From positions 1-42,279 of the forward strand of contig CAJXNH010000030.1 in NCBI GenBank assembly GCA_913057245.1: a stretch of 42,279 nucleotides of DNA. The letters run 5' to 3'. Shown here in pieces: positions 32,429 through 41,952 of this stretch. The position numbers were made by a program, and so were the translations under genes. The notes under the pieces were generated by a model, which saw nothing but the letters and a program-made list of their open reading frames with translations, ran no database searches and was not told the DNA's origin. Origin of the DNA: an uncultured Phaeodactylibacter sp. (lineage in GTDB: Bacteria; Bacteroidota; Bacteroidia; Chitinophagales; Saprospiraceae). Numbering within the stretch: position 1 is the first letter of the stretch; the number at the start of each line of letters is the position of its first letter.

Positions 32429-33643
32429 ATGCAAATCCGATGGCTCCTCCTGGTCGTAATGTTGATGCTGGCTGTTGCCGCGATGGCGCAGACCGCCTAT
32501 ACGATTGAGAACCTTCCCAATCCCAAGGACAACGGTAGCGGCTATGTCAGTGACCCTGATGGCATCCTCAACGCACAAGACCGAAGTACACTCAATGCCC
32601 TTTGCAGTCAGCTGGAACAGAACAGCACTGCTCAGGTGGCCATTGTTATCGTCAATTCCATCGGGCAGGAAAATCCAAAGGACTTTGCCACCCGCTTGTT
32701 CAACCACTGGGGCATCGGGCAGGCAGATGTAGACAACGGGCTTCTCGTCTTTTCGGTAATGGACCAGCGACGTACGGAGTTTGAGACGGGCTACGGGCTC
32801 GAAGGTGTCCTGCCGGATGTGATCTGTTACCGGATTGGTATGCAGGAGTTGGTGCCTTACTTCCGGGAGGGTAACTATGGCGCAGGGCTTATTGCTGCCA
32901 CGCAGCGTATCAAAGAAACACTGGAAAACCCCGAGACGATTGAGGAAATCCGCTCCAGCGGGCAGCCCCGGCAAATGATTGACGGGGTGCCGGATGGCCT
33001 GGTATGGTATGCCGTGATTGACGCGCTGTTTGTCCTTTTTCTAATCATCTGGCTCATCTATACCAATTACAGTAAGCAGGAACTGTATGACCGCTTCATG
33101 ATGGTGCGCAAAGTACACAGCTGGATTTTTATACTCTTGTTCCCACTTCCCTATGCCTTGTTCTACCCCCTCCTCAGCCGGCATCTGAAGAAGCTCCGCA
33201 ATCAGCCCCGCTATGGCCGCAAAACCGGCGCCATTATGCACAAGCTGCACGAAGTTGAAGATGACCGCTATTTGGAATTGGGACAGGTGGTAGAGGAGCA
33301 TCTGGGCTCGGTCGACTACGATGTCTGGATCACCGAGGACGAGGAGGATATTCTCATTTTACCCTACAAGAAACGGTGGAGTAAATACAAAGCCTGCCCG
33401 AAGTGCCAGTTCAGGACTTATGCGCTATCCGATACCAATGTGCTGCGCAGTGCGACCTATAGCCACTCCGGCAAGAAGGAAGTCATCCACACCTGCAAAA
33501 ACTGCAACTACCGCAACCGGCGCATCGTGGTCATTCCCAAGAAAACCCGTTCTTCCGGTGGCGGCGGCTCCTTTGGCGGTGGCGGCGGTAGCTCTTTTGG
33601 TGGCGGCCGTTCCGGTGGCGGAGGGGCAGGCGTGAGTTGGTAA
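32429..33643 (+). CDS. TPM domain-containing membrane protein with zinc ribbon and Gly-rich tail
   Basis: 404 residues. Signal peptide MQIRWLLLVVMLMLAVAAMA; TPM domain at ~38-165 (VSDPDGILNAQDRSTLNALC, QVAIVIVNSIG, NGLLVFSVMDQRRTEFETGY, LEGVLPD) which in homologues is a periplasmic or thylakoid fold tied to photosystem repair or stress phosphatase activity. A membrane helix (WYAVIDALFVLFLIIWLIY) and a second hydrophobic stretch (WIFILLFPLPYALFYPLL) follow. Then a zinc-ribbon-like CPKC/CKNC pair (YKACPKCQFRTYAL, HTCKNCNYRNRR) and a tail of GGGGS repeats ending GVSW. The Gly/Ser tail with C-terminal W is usual for this TPM subgroup. Function in Bacteroidota is unknown. Confidence 0.85.
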   Translation: MQIRWLLLVVMLMLAVAAMAQTAYTIENLPNPKDNGSGYVSDPDGILNAQDRSTLNALCSQLEQNSTAQVAIVIVNSIGQENPKDFATRLFNHWGIGQADVDNGLLVFSVMDQRRTEFETGYGLEGVLPDVICYRIGMQELVPYFREGNYGAGLIAATQRIKETLENPETIEEIRSSGQPRQMIDGVPDGLVWYAVIDALFVLFLIIWLIYTNYSKQELYDRFMMVRKVHSWIFILLFPLPYALFYPLLSRHLKKLRNQPRYGRKTGAIMHKLHEVEDDRYLELGQVVEEHLGSVDYDVWITEDEEDILILPYKKRWSKYKACPKCQFRTYALSDTNVLRSATYSHSGKKEVIHTCKNCNYRNRRIVVIPKKTRSSGGGGSFGGGGGSSFGGGRSGGGGAGVSW

Positions 33644-33720
33644 TGCACACTTAACAATTCCACAACATCTTTTTACCGAAAGGCGTATTATATTGGTCCG
33701 AGAACTCAAAACCAAAATGC

Positions 33721-34962
33721 ATGACCCGGGCTAAGTACCTTATCTGCTTTATTCTGCTGCTTTCGGCAGTATCCTTATTTTCTCAAACCCTGACCCTGTC
33801 TGTCGCCAAAGACCGCCTGCAGTCTGAGGACCTCAAAGCCATCATGGTGAGCAATCAGTACGGGGTGCTCCGCTACTTTACTTTCGCCGGGCAATTGCCC
33901 AAAGATTCGGCACATACTTTTCAGGTGCGGCAGCGGGTAGGGGAGACCCTGGCGCTTACCTTGGTAGAGGAAGTGGAAGACCAGGGGTACTACAGTTTTG
34001 AGAATACCACCTATATCGGGCTCAGCAATGGTGCCGTGATTGGAAGGGCAATGGCACCGAAGAAAGCCCCGAATTACCGCAATTTCAACGTGCGTGTAGC
34101 TGATGTGGAAGGGGTGGAAGAATTTCAGTTGTTTGGCCCGCTGTCCCGCCGGCCGGAGTACCGAGTAAGCCGTGGCGTGCTCAATATTAGTGCCAAACTC
34201 GAAGACAATGCCGGTATTTTTGCCGTGATGCGCCTGCCGGGCGAAAACCTCCTGCGCCACTTTACCAGCCCCATGACGGCTGACAATAACTTCGAGCTGT
34301 CCCGGGAGGGCCTGGGCAAAACCGTCTACATGGGCAAAATTGCCATGCCCTATAAAACCGAATGGCAGGGCACGGTCAAAGGGATGCTGGACGGGTATGA
34401 GTTCCACTTGTTTAATAGTGCCCAGAAGCAGATCGGAGCAACAGATACCATCCCCTTCTTTGTGCCAGGCGGGGTGCAATTTGACTCCCTCAGCCTGTTC
34501 CTGTCCGACATCAACAATAAAGGTATCGCACTCTACGGTACCTACAAGGAGGCACTGCCGGGCAGGATTGATACATTCAGCTTTGAGCCCTCCTTCCTCC
34601 GTTCGGAAAGCAAAAGCTTTACCTTTGCTGCGGGCAGCGACGAAGGGCAGCACTATGCCATTTCCTATTACTACAGCCTGGGGCAGGGCCGCCCTCTTGC
34701 AAGCTGGCACCTCTGGGGCAAAATGGAAGGCATGGACCAGGTAGACTTTATCCTGCCTGATATCCCGGAGGAGCTGTATGAGATCATCCCTGAACTGGCG
34801 GAAATCGCCTCACCGATTGCCATTGATAAGAATAGTTTTTACTGTACGCAGTACTGTGATGATTATGACTTCAGTGCCCGCCCGGCTCTGCTGGAAAACC
34901 CTAAGTGGCGTATGCGGCATGGGATGGTGGCTCGCCGTAAATTAAAGGAGTTGGAGGAGTAG
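33721..34962 (+). CDS. Secreted protein of unknown function
   Basis: 413 residues with a signal peptide (MTRAKYLICFILLLSAVSLF, cleavage near SQ). The body is beta-rich with short strands: LRYFTFAGQLPKDSAHTFQV, YYSFENTTYIGLSNG, FFVPGGVQFDSLSLFLSDIN and HYAISYYYSLGQG. It has no sorting tail, no lipobox and no recognisable catalytic motif; the end (MRHGMVARRKLKELEE) is basic. It is probably periplasmic or exported. It lies 77 bases after the TPM gene on the same strand. Confidence 0.72.
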   Translation: MTRAKYLICFILLLSAVSLFSQTLTLSVAKDRLQSEDLKAIMVSNQYGVLRYFTFAGQLPKDSAHTFQVRQRVGETLALTLVEEVEDQGYYSFENTTYIGLSNGAVIGRAMAPKKAPNYRNFNVRVADVEGVEEFQLFGPLSRRPEYRVSRGVLNISAKLEDNAGIFAVMRLPGENLLRHFTSPMTADNNFELSREGLGKTVYMGKIAMPYKTEWQGTVKGMLDGYEFHLFNSAQKQIGATDTIPFFVPGGVQFDSLSLFLSDINNKGIALYGTYKEALPGRIDTFSFEPSFLRSESKSFTFAAGSDEGQHYAISYYYSLGQGRPLASWHLWGKMEGMDQVDFILPDIPEELYEIIPELAEIASPIAIDKNSFYCTQYCDDYDFSARPALLENPKWRMRHGMVARRKLKELEE

Positions 34963-34978
34963 TATTAGAATTCATGCT

Positions 34979-35100
34979 GCTAGACATTTTTTCAAAAGAG
35001 ATTGATTTTTCAGCCTCCGCACACCCCCTAGCCCCCTAAAGACGGGAACTCTAGCGCGCAAAAATCAATCCCTTTTGGTCATAAAACCATTTTGTCTAGC
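34979..35100. mobile_element. MITE-like element with imperfect inverted-repeat ends
   Basis: The left end GCTAGACA (34979-34986) is mirrored by TGTCTAGC (35093-35100). An inner pair, 34993-35010 and 35060-35077, matches in 17 of 18 bases (CAAAAGAGATTGATTTTT against the reverse complement). Between them lies a C-rich stretch (35021-35036). The ends have no coding capacity. The element reads as a non-autonomous repeat or a large hairpin between the convergent unknown gene and Uma2 gene, ending seven bases before the latter's stop. Confidence 0.55.
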
Positions 35101-35107
35101 GGTTTGA

Positions 35108-35743
35108 TTAGAACTTCACCCCTTGGTAAAGGGTCTGAAAGTCCAGGTATCCCTTATCTAATACAGGAATTTGATCGTCTCCATTTGCAAATTCGCTAAT
35201 CACCCATTGGTTGTTGTCTATTGTACGGGCATAACTCAGGACTTGTGGTTTCATGCTGTTAACATACAGTACTTGCTGCAGGGCAGGGATGTGTTTGTAG
35301 CGCATGAATTTCTGTCCCACGTCAAAGTTTAAGGTACTGGCAGACAGGATTTCTACCAGCAAAACCGGATTGGTGATAGCCGACATGTTTCCATTTAGAA
35401 ATCTGCGTTCAGCTTCTCCCCGCACCACGGTGACGTCTGCATTAAAATATCGTTTCGCCTCATCCGGCGTAGATATGGCAAGGTTGCTACCAAAGATATC
35501 GTATTCAGCCAGACCCAGCAGTTGTGTTAGCAAATGCCCGATACGGATGACTAATTTCTCGTGGGCCTCGGTTCCGTATCCCATAAATGAAATGATTTGC
35601 CCATCGTCGTACTGCATTGGATACTCGCTCTCCGCTACAGCATCGAGAAAGGCGTCCCAGCTTGCCTCTACACGTAACTCTTGTCCGTATTGGGCGCGTT
35701 CTTCCAGTGTTGTGGGTATTGAAGTGGACAGTAACGTAGGCAT
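35108..35743 (-). CDS. Uma2 family (DUF820) PD-(D/E)XK endonuclease-like protein
   Basis: 211 residues. Uma2 features: YPMQYDDGQIISFMGYGTEA (substrate-entry strand), FNADVTVVRGE (catalytic Asp), NPVLLVEILSAST (catalytic Glu) and FDVGQKFMRYKHIPALQQVL (the FxxxxKxxxYxxIPxLxxYxLV pattern). The family is frequent in cyanobacteria and Bacteroidota and is predicted to be a restriction-like nuclease; substrates are unknown. The N-terminus (TIPTTLEERAQYGQEL-like region) is unremarkable. It stands alone, next to the inverted repeat, and is convergent with the unknown secreted gene. Confidence 0.9.
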   Translation of the reverse strand: MPTLLSTSIPTTLEERAQYGQELRVEASWDAFLDAVAESEYPMQYDDGQIISFMGYGTEAHEKLVIRIGHLLTQLLGLAEYDIFGSNLAISTPDEAKRYFNADVTVVRGEAERRFLNGNMSAITNPVLLVEILSASTLNFDVGQKFMRYKHIPALQQVLYVNSMKPQVLSYARTIDNNQWVISEFANGDDQIPVLDKGYLDFQTLYQGVKF

Positions 35744-35905
35744 GGTAATAGTTGAAAATTAGATACCAATATAGGCAAAAAAACAGTGCTTTGCCACCCT
35801 TTGATTTGAAGAATGGACAAATATCGACGGGGAAGTTCCTATCTGTAAAACTTAATCCAGCGCCACTGTGTTGTTGCAAAAGTCCGTTAGAATAAGCTTT
35901 AGACT

Positions 35906-38761
35906 ATGGCAATAACCACTTCTCTTACGCCCAAAACCATTGCCGGCGATCCGCTTCAGGTACAGATTTATACCCTGCGCAATGGCATGACTCTATTCCT
36001 TTCCGTCAATCCGGAGGAGCCGCGTATTCACACCAATATCGTTGTACGTGCGGGCTCCAAGCAGGATCCGGCTGATGCCACAGGCCTGGCTCACTACATG
36101 GAGCATATGCTCTTCAAAGGAACAAGCCGCATCGGTGCCCTGGACTGGGCACAGGAGTCGAAGTTTCTGGAGCAGATTTCAGACCTGTACGAACAGCACC
36201 GTGCTACCCGCGATCCGGAGGCACGCCGTGCGATCTATCAGGAAATCGACCGCTTGTCTAACGAAGCGGCAAAGCTTGTTGCCCCCAATGAATACGATCT
36301 GCTATCAGGCGCCATCGGTGCCAAGGATACCAATGCTTACACCTCCGTAGACCAAACGGTTTACATCAACAATATACCGTCCAATGAATTGCAGCGTTGG
36401 ATGCGCCTGGAATCTGAGCGCTTCCGTATGATGGCGCTGCGCCTCTTCCATACCGAACTGGAAACAGTGTATGAGGAGTTCAATATCGGGCAGGATCAGG
36501 ATAACCGAAAGGTGAACAAGATGATCCGGGAGGCCTTGTTTCCCAACCACCCCTACGGTACGCAGACAACGATCGGTTCTGCCGAGCATCTGCGCAGCCC
36601 TTCCCAAAAGAAAATACAGGAATTTTTCCGCACCTACTATGTGCCGAATAATATGGCGCTCATCCTGTCCGGTGACTTTGAGCCGGAGGAGGCCGTAGCG
36701 CTTGCGGAAGCTCACTTCGGAGGATTTAAGCCCGGTGCCGTTCCTCCGTTCAGCTACGAGCCGGCCCCACTGATTAAGGAGCCGGTTAGGCTGGAGGTCT
36801 GGGGGCAGGAAGCTCCCTTTGTGGATATCGCCTGGCGCTTTCAGGGCGCTGCTTCAGATGACCCCATGATGCTGTTGCTCATTCAGAACTTGCTGCACAA
36901 CTATCAGGCAGGGCTGCTCGACCTCAACCTCAATCAGCAGCAGCGGGTCCTCGATGGGAGTGCCTGGTCCTGGCAGTTTCAGGACTACACTGCCCTCGGA
37001 CTGGTGGCCCGCCCACGGGAAGGGCAAACCATGGAAGAAGTTGAAGCCTTGCTCATGGGAGAGGTACAACGCCTTCGGGAGGGCGACTTTGCGGATTGGA
37101 TGCTGGAAGCAGCCATTAAAGATATCCGGCTGAGGGAGGTCAAGCTTACCGAGAGCAACCGCGGCCGCGTAGACCTCATCACGCAAGCCTTTGTCTTGGG
37201 CGTCGACTGGGGGCGGATGGTCAGCCGGTTCGACTGGTGGGAGAAGGTGACCAAAGCGGATGTGATGGAATTTGCGCAAACCAATCTGGGCGACAACCGG
37301 GTGGTGGTCTACAAGCAGCAGGGCGATGACCCCGACGTCATCAAGGTGGAAAAGCCGCCCATCAATGCCGTGCAGCTGGAACGCAACCGCCTGTCGGAAT
37401 ATGCACAGGACTTCCTTTCGGTAGAAACGCCGCCAATGCCACCGGTATTTGCGGATTTTGAAGCGGGCATTCAGCAAGTCGAGCTGCAGCCGGGGCTTCG
37501 CCTGGAATATGTCCACAATTACCGCAATGAGCTGTTCCGCCTGGACTACGTCTTTGAGCTTAACAAGCTTTCTGACCGCACCCTGTCAATGGCGATCGCC
37601 TACCTGCCCTACCTTGGCACCTCCCGATACAGTGCAGCCGAGTTGCAGCGGCAGTTCTTCCGCCTGGGCTTATCCTTCGATGTGCACGTCAATAATGACT
37701 ACACCTATCTGACGATCAGCGGGCTGAGCGCGTCAATGTCTGAGGGCATCCGTCTCATGGAGCATGTGATGGCCAACCTGCAGCCCGATGAGCAGGCACT
37801 GGCAAACATGAAAGCTGATGTGCTCAAGCGGCGGGAGCATGCCAAGCAAAACCGCAACTTTGTCCTGCGCCGGGCGCTGGGTAGCTATGCCCGTTATGGT
37901 GCCGACTCGCCCTTCCGCTACCGTCTCGAGGAGGCGGAGGTTCGTGCGCTAACTTCGGAGGAACTGATTCAGCGGCTCAAAGGTCTGAGCAATTACGAGC
38001 ATACCGTGCATTATTATGGTCCAAACCCAGTCAAGGAAGTTGCTGCCGCGATTCAGCAGTACCACAAGCGGGCGGATCAGTTGAAGCCGGTACCGGAGAG
38101 CAGGTCCTTTGAACAGCCCCATACATCAGAAAACGAAGTGCTTTTCCTCGATTTCCCAATTGTACAGGCCGATGTGATGCTGATTTCCCGGGGCACGCCT
38201 CACTTCAGCCTCGATGAATTTCAACTCAGCGAGTGGTACAATGAGTACTTTGGCTACGGCTTGTCGAGTATTGTCTTTCAGGAAATCCGGGAGTCGCGTG
38301 CACTGGCCTACTCCTCTTTTGCCTACTACAGTTCGCCCGACCGCCTGGACCAACCGCACTATTTGCAGGCCTATCTGGGCACGCAGCCCGACAAGCTACA
38401 GGAAGGCATCCCCGCGCTGACTGGCATCTTGCAGGATATGCCCGTGCTGAAAGGGCAGGCGATGCAGGCCCGGCATTCCATTCTGCGCCGTATCGAAAGC
38501 GAGCGTATCGTGCCCGGCCGCTACTTTTGGGAGTCACTGACCGCCCGCCGACTGGGCTTCGAAAAGGATATGCGGGAAGATTTGTATCAACGGCTACAGC
38601 GCAGTGAACTGCCTGACCTGCTCCGTTTCCATCAGGAGTACGTTCGGGACCGGGCCTACAAGCATGTGGTATTAGGAAGTGCAGACCGCATGGATTGGGC
38701 GGCGCTGGAACAGGTAGGGCCCGTTCGTAAGTTGAGCATGGAGGAGGTATTTGGGTATTGA
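35906..38761 (+). CDS. M16 family zinc metallopeptidase, long single-chain form
   Basis: 951 residues, close to the pitrilysin/insulysin length. The inverted zinc motif HYMEH (H63, E66, H67) and a downstream Glu near 190 in ELETVYEEF supply the ligands. The N-terminal half (M16 and M16C) runs to about 480, and the second half (residues ~510-930, e.g. GLRLEYVHNYRNELFRLDYV, YGLSSIVFQEIRESRALAYS) lacks HxxEH, as expected for the inactive partner lobe. The two clamshell halves degrade peptides inside a closed cavity. There is no signal peptide, so the enzyme appears cytoplasmic. It is convergent with the SNF2 helicase gene, separated by 24 bases that include a small hairpin. Confidence 0.92.
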   Translation: MAITTSLTPKTIAGDPLQVQIYTLRNGMTLFLSVNPEEPRIHTNIVVRAGSKQDPADATGLAHYMEHMLFKGTSRIGALDWAQESKFLEQISDLYEQHRATRDPEARRAIYQEIDRLSNEAAKLVAPNEYDLLSGAIGAKDTNAYTSVDQTVYINNIPSNELQRWMRLESERFRMMALRLFHTELETVYEEFNIGQDQDNRKVNKMIREALFPNHPYGTQTTIGSAEHLRSPSQKKIQEFFRTYYVPNNMALILSGDFEPEEAVALAEAHFGGFKPGAVPPFSYEPAPLIKEPVRLEVWGQEAPFVDIAWRFQGAASDDPMMLLLIQNLLHNYQAGLLDLNLNQQQRVLDGSAWSWQFQDYTALGLVARPREGQTMEEVEALLMGEVQRLREGDFADWMLEAAIKDIRLREVKLTESNRGRVDLITQAFVLGVDWGRMVSRFDWWEKVTKADVMEFAQTNLGDNRVVVYKQQGDDPDVIKVEKPPINAVQLERNRLSEYAQDFLSVETPPMPPVFADFEAGIQQVELQPGLRLEYVHNYRNELFRLDYVFELNKLSDRTLSMAIAYLPYLGTSRYSAAELQRQFFRLGLSFDVHVNNDYTYLTISGLSASMSEGIRLMEHVMANLQPDEQALANMKADVLKRREHAKQNRNFVLRRALGSYARYGADSPFRYRLEEAEVRALTSEELIQRLKGLSNYEHTVHYYGPNPVKEVAAAIQQYHKRADQLKPVPESRSFEQPHTSENEVLFLDFPIVQADVMLISRGTPHFSLDEFQLSEWYNEYFGYGLSSIVFQEIRESRALAYSSFAYYSSPDRLDQPHYLQAYLGTQPDKLQEGIPALTGILQDMPVLKGQAMQARHSILRRIESERIVPGRYFWESLTARRLGFEKDMREDLYQRLQRSELPDLLRFHQEYVRDRAYKHVVLGSADRMDWAALEQVGPVRKLSMEEVFGY

Positions 38762-38785
38762 TCCTTAAGTTTTTCCTGTTTGGGC

Positions 38786-41746
38786 CTACCCAAATAAATA
38801 CTCAATATCTCCTTTCGAGAACTTCGCCTTCTCCACATCCCCGATGATGTCTTCCGCCAGTTTGGACTTTTTCTCCTGAAGGCGGAGGATTTTCTCCTCG
38901 ATGGTGTCTTTAGTGATGAATTTGATGGCAATCACATGCTTGTCTTGCCCGATCCGGTGCGCCCGGGCGATGGCCTGTTGCTCCGTCGTTGGGTTCCACC
39001 AGGGGTCAAGGATGAAGACATAGTCTGCGGCAGTGAGGTTAAGCCCGGTACCCCCGCTCTTGATGGAAATGAGGAACGGCTGCACCTCGGGTTTTTCCAT
39101 GAAGGACTGAATGGCCCGCTCCCGCTCTTTGCTGCTTTGACTGCCGGTAAGCCAGGCGTAAGGCTGTTGGTGCCCTTCGAATTCCTGCCGGTAAAGTTCC
39201 AGGTGTTGTACGAAGGAGCTGAAGATGAGTACTTTGTGCCCGCCCTTTTGAATGGTTTCCCAGTGCTCCAGTACGTCCTCAAACTTCCCGCTGCCTTTGG
39301 CGTAAGCCTCCACCGCCATTTTGGGATGGTTGGCAATTTGCCGCATCTTGGTCAGCGATTGGAGCACTTTAAAGCGGAACTGCGGATTGTCGGCATCGTA
39401 GTTTTCCAGCAGGTAGTTACGGGCCGCTGATTTTTCGCGTTCGTACAGGCGCTTTTGTTCAGCGGTCATCTCGCAGTAGAACACCTGCGTGCTCAGCGGT
39501 GGCAGGTCTTTAGCCACTTCCTCCTTGGTCCGCCGCAGCAGGTAAGGCTGCACCAGCCGCCGGAGCTGATTTTTCTTATCCTCGTCCTGAAGGCGTTCAA
39601 TCGGGCGGATGAACTCCTTTTTGAAAAAGTTGAAACTGCCCAGCAGGTTGGGATTGATGAACTGCATCTGCGCCCAGAGGTCTGACAGCGAATTCTCAAT
39701 CGGTGTGCCGCTGAGCGATAGCTTGTGCAGGCCTTCCAGCTGATTGATGGCTTTGAAGACCTTGCTGTCCTTGTTTTTGATGTACTGGCTTTCGTCCAGC
39801 ACGATGTACTCAAATTCCATCTGCTTCAGCACCTCCACATCGCGCAGGGCCGTTTGGTAGGTGGTGAGGATGACATCGAAGCGGGACAGCAGGCGGATAT
39901 CTTTGTAGCGCTTTTGCCCGGTATGCCGGTACACCTGCAGGGTAGGGGCGAACTTCTTAATCTCGGCCTCCCAGTTGAACACCAGCGATGCCGGCAAGAT
40001 GACCAGAGACTGCAACGGCTTAAGCGTATCGTGGTCGTCGGGGGCTGCGAAAAGGCCAAGCTGAGCGCCGGTATCCGTGTTGCTTTGCGTTTTGGCTTCC
40101 TGTTGACGCTGTGCCCGCTGCGACTTGGCATGGAGGAGTACCGTGATGGTCTGCAGGGTTTTGCCCAGCCCCATGTCGTCGGCCAGGCAGCCACCGAGCT
40201 GACTTTCGTAAAGGCCTACCAGCCATCTTGCCCCTTCCAGCTGATAAGGGCGGAGTGATGCTTTAAGCTGATTGCTGGGTATGAAATCCACGGCCAGTTG
40301 GCGTTCTTCGGCTACCTCATCGCCGGCGCTGATGCCAATTTCCTGGAGAAGGGTGAAGTGGCTTTTGGCCAGCCGCATCTGGTCTTTGTCTTTTTTGCCA
40401 AACTGAAACAGCCCCTTGTAGCGGGCCATCCACTCCTGCGGGATGAGAAAGAACTGCCCATCGGGCAAAGGGAAAAGCCGTATCCCGTCGCGGATGTACT
40501 TGGCCAGCTTCATAAAGGGGAAGGTATGCGCCCCAACCGTTACCTGACCTTTGAGGTCGAACCAGTCATTATCCTGATCGGCCACCAACTCCACCTTAGG
40601 CGGGTGCAGGTAAAGTGCCTTGCCCTCCGCTGATGGTAGTTTTAGCGTAAAGCCTTCAGCCTCCAGTGTAGCACGGTTCGCGCTGATCCATTCCAAGAGG
40701 GCGTAGCGGTCTTCATGGGCTTCTGTAAGTACAAAATGCTGATGCGCGTTGACCTCCAGCCCCTGTTTTTTTAGCTTCTCTACAAAAGCAGCCTCTGCTT
40801 CCCGTTGACGGAGCGCCTGCAGGATGCGCACCTCGTCCCCCTCATCGAATTCGAGGCTTGTACGTTTGTCCTTCGGGTCACTCCAAGTGAACGTACTGCC
40901 GGGATAAGCCATTTGTACCGAAAGCACCCATTGTCCGGAGAAGAGGTCCTGTACAGGCTCAAGGATGCAGGCTTGCAGCTCCTCGTGCTGCTGTACCTCG
41001 AAGCCTTCTGCCTCGATTTCCGATTTAGCGGCTACTTTCAGGATGAACTTCTGGAAATAGGTCTTGACTGCTTTGCGGGGGATATGCACCTCTTCCTTTT
41101 TTTGAAAAGGCAGCACCATATTGCCGTTGATAGCAGGGGCACGGTACAGTTTGTAGTCCACAAAGAGCCAGGCCGGGTGGTTGGTAATCGGCACCACATC
41201 GCGGGAGCCAATCGCCCAGGCCCCGTCACGGTCAGCCAGTTGCAGGCGGTAGTGGACACCCGCTTCTTCCCGTTTGAAAAACAGCTGAGGCTCCAGAGGC
41301 TCCAGCCCGGTTTCGATGACAAAATCTTTGGCCAGCACGGTGCGCTCTACCTGCCAGGTCACAGGGAGCCCTTCGGCATTGGCACGCTCCAGGAGTTCCG
41401 CCAGGCGGGTGTGTACGTATTTGTAAATGGGCCCCGCCAGGTCGCGGTCCGCCAGGAGTGTTTCCAGCGTCGGTTTGCTCCGTTTGTTGGGCCGGAATTT
41501 TTCCGCCAACAGCTTGGGCTGTAGTTGTTCGATGAGGTCAAAGAGGCGGTCGCGGGTAGGCGTTAGCTCCAGCTCAAAGCTCCCGATGGTCTCCTTGAGC
41601 GCCTTCTGCTTGATGTGCGCGAGGAAGCCTTCCTGATCTTCACTGACGATATAGGCGGTAGGGAGGTAGAGCTTCTCCGCAAAATGGTAAATATCATACA
41701 CCACATGGTGCGTGGCGCGCTGTGTATCGGTTTTGAATAACTGCAT
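38786..41746 (-). CDS. SNF2/DEAD-box family helicase
   Basis: 986 residues. The N-terminal ~450 residues form a beta-rich helicase-associated region without recognised motifs. The SNF2 core starts near LRPYQLEGARWLVGL (~490), with Walker A DDMGLGKT (~525), Walker B-like DESQYIKN (~652), motif III SGTPIENSLSDLW, and the C-terminal helicase motifs SGGTGLNLTAADYVF and QAIARAHRIGQ. No SWIM zinc cluster was seen. It is a dsDNA translocase or helicase likely involved in repair, remodelling or transcription restart, comparable to bacterial RapA-like or HepA-like proteins, though no RapA N-terminus was recognised. A TACATTTG box lies on the minus strand at 41830-41823. Confidence 0.92.
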   Translation of the reverse strand: MQLFKTDTQRATHHVVYDIYHFAEKLYLPTAYIVSEDQEGFLAHIKQKALKETIGSFELELTPTRDRLFDLIEQLQPKLLAEKFRPNKRSKPTLETLLADRDLAGPIYKYVHTRLAELLERANAEGLPVTWQVERTVLAKDFVIETGLEPLEPQLFFKREEAGVHYRLQLADRDGAWAIGSRDVVPITNHPAWLFVDYKLYRAPAINGNMVLPFQKKEEVHIPRKAVKTYFQKFILKVAAKSEIEAEGFEVQQHEELQACILEPVQDLFSGQWVLSVQMAYPGSTFTWSDPKDKRTSLEFDEGDEVRILQALRQREAEAAFVEKLKKQGLEVNAHQHFVLTEAHEDRYALLEWISANRATLEAEGFTLKLPSAEGKALYLHPPKVELVADQDNDWFDLKGQVTVGAHTFPFMKLAKYIRDGIRLFPLPDGQFFLIPQEWMARYKGLFQFGKKDKDQMRLAKSHFTLLQEIGISAGDEVAEERQLAVDFIPSNQLKASLRPYQLEGARWLVGLYESQLGGCLADDMGLGKTLQTITVLLHAKSQRAQRQQEAKTQSNTDTGAQLGLFAAPDDHDTLKPLQSLVILPASLVFNWEAEIKKFAPTLQVYRHTGQKRYKDIRLLSRFDVILTTYQTALRDVEVLKQMEFEYIVLDESQYIKNKDSKVFKAINQLEGLHKLSLSGTPIENSLSDLWAQMQFINPNLLGSFNFFKKEFIRPIERLQDEDKKNQLRRLVQPYLLRRTKEEVAKDLPPLSTQVFYCEMTAEQKRLYEREKSAARNYLLENYDADNPQFRFKVLQSLTKMRQIANHPKMAVEAYAKGSGKFEDVLEHWETIQKGGHKVLIFSSFVQHLELYRQEFEGHQQPYAWLTGSQSSKERERAIQSFMEKPEVQPFLISIKSGGTGLNLTAADYVFILDPWWNPTTEQQAIARAHRIGQDKHVIAIKFITKDTIEEKILRLQEKKSKLAEDIIGDVEKAKFSKGDIEYLFG

Positions 41747-41822
41747 GTTTGCGACTCCTGTACAGAAGGCGGGTACTCGTCGACGCTGCGCCTTCCCTTT
41801 ACTTTGATTTTATCTGAACTGA

Positions 41823-41830
41823 CAAATGTA
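41823..41830 (-). promoter_or_regulatory. Candidate -7 box for the SNF2 helicase gene
   Basis: TACATTTG on the minus strand matches TAnnTTTG exactly, 76 bases before the ATG at 41746. No clear -33 TTTG. Confidence 0.4.
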
Positions 41831-41952
41831 GGGAAAAAAATGCGGGTATTGAGAACGGAGCTGCTGTTTGGGGAACCAAAATTAACATAGGCTTAATCTG
41901 CATTCCTGTGGGATAATACGTAAAATCAGGATATTGACATTGTGTATTACAA

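Noticed and set aside
33775..34710. 311-codon minus-strand ORF
   Set aside because: Lies wholly opposite the secreted protein at 33721-34962, whose signal peptide and codon pattern are convincing.
36854..37516. 220-codon minus-strand ORF within the M16 gene
   Set aside because: Antisense of the conserved peptidase; low-complexity shadow translation.
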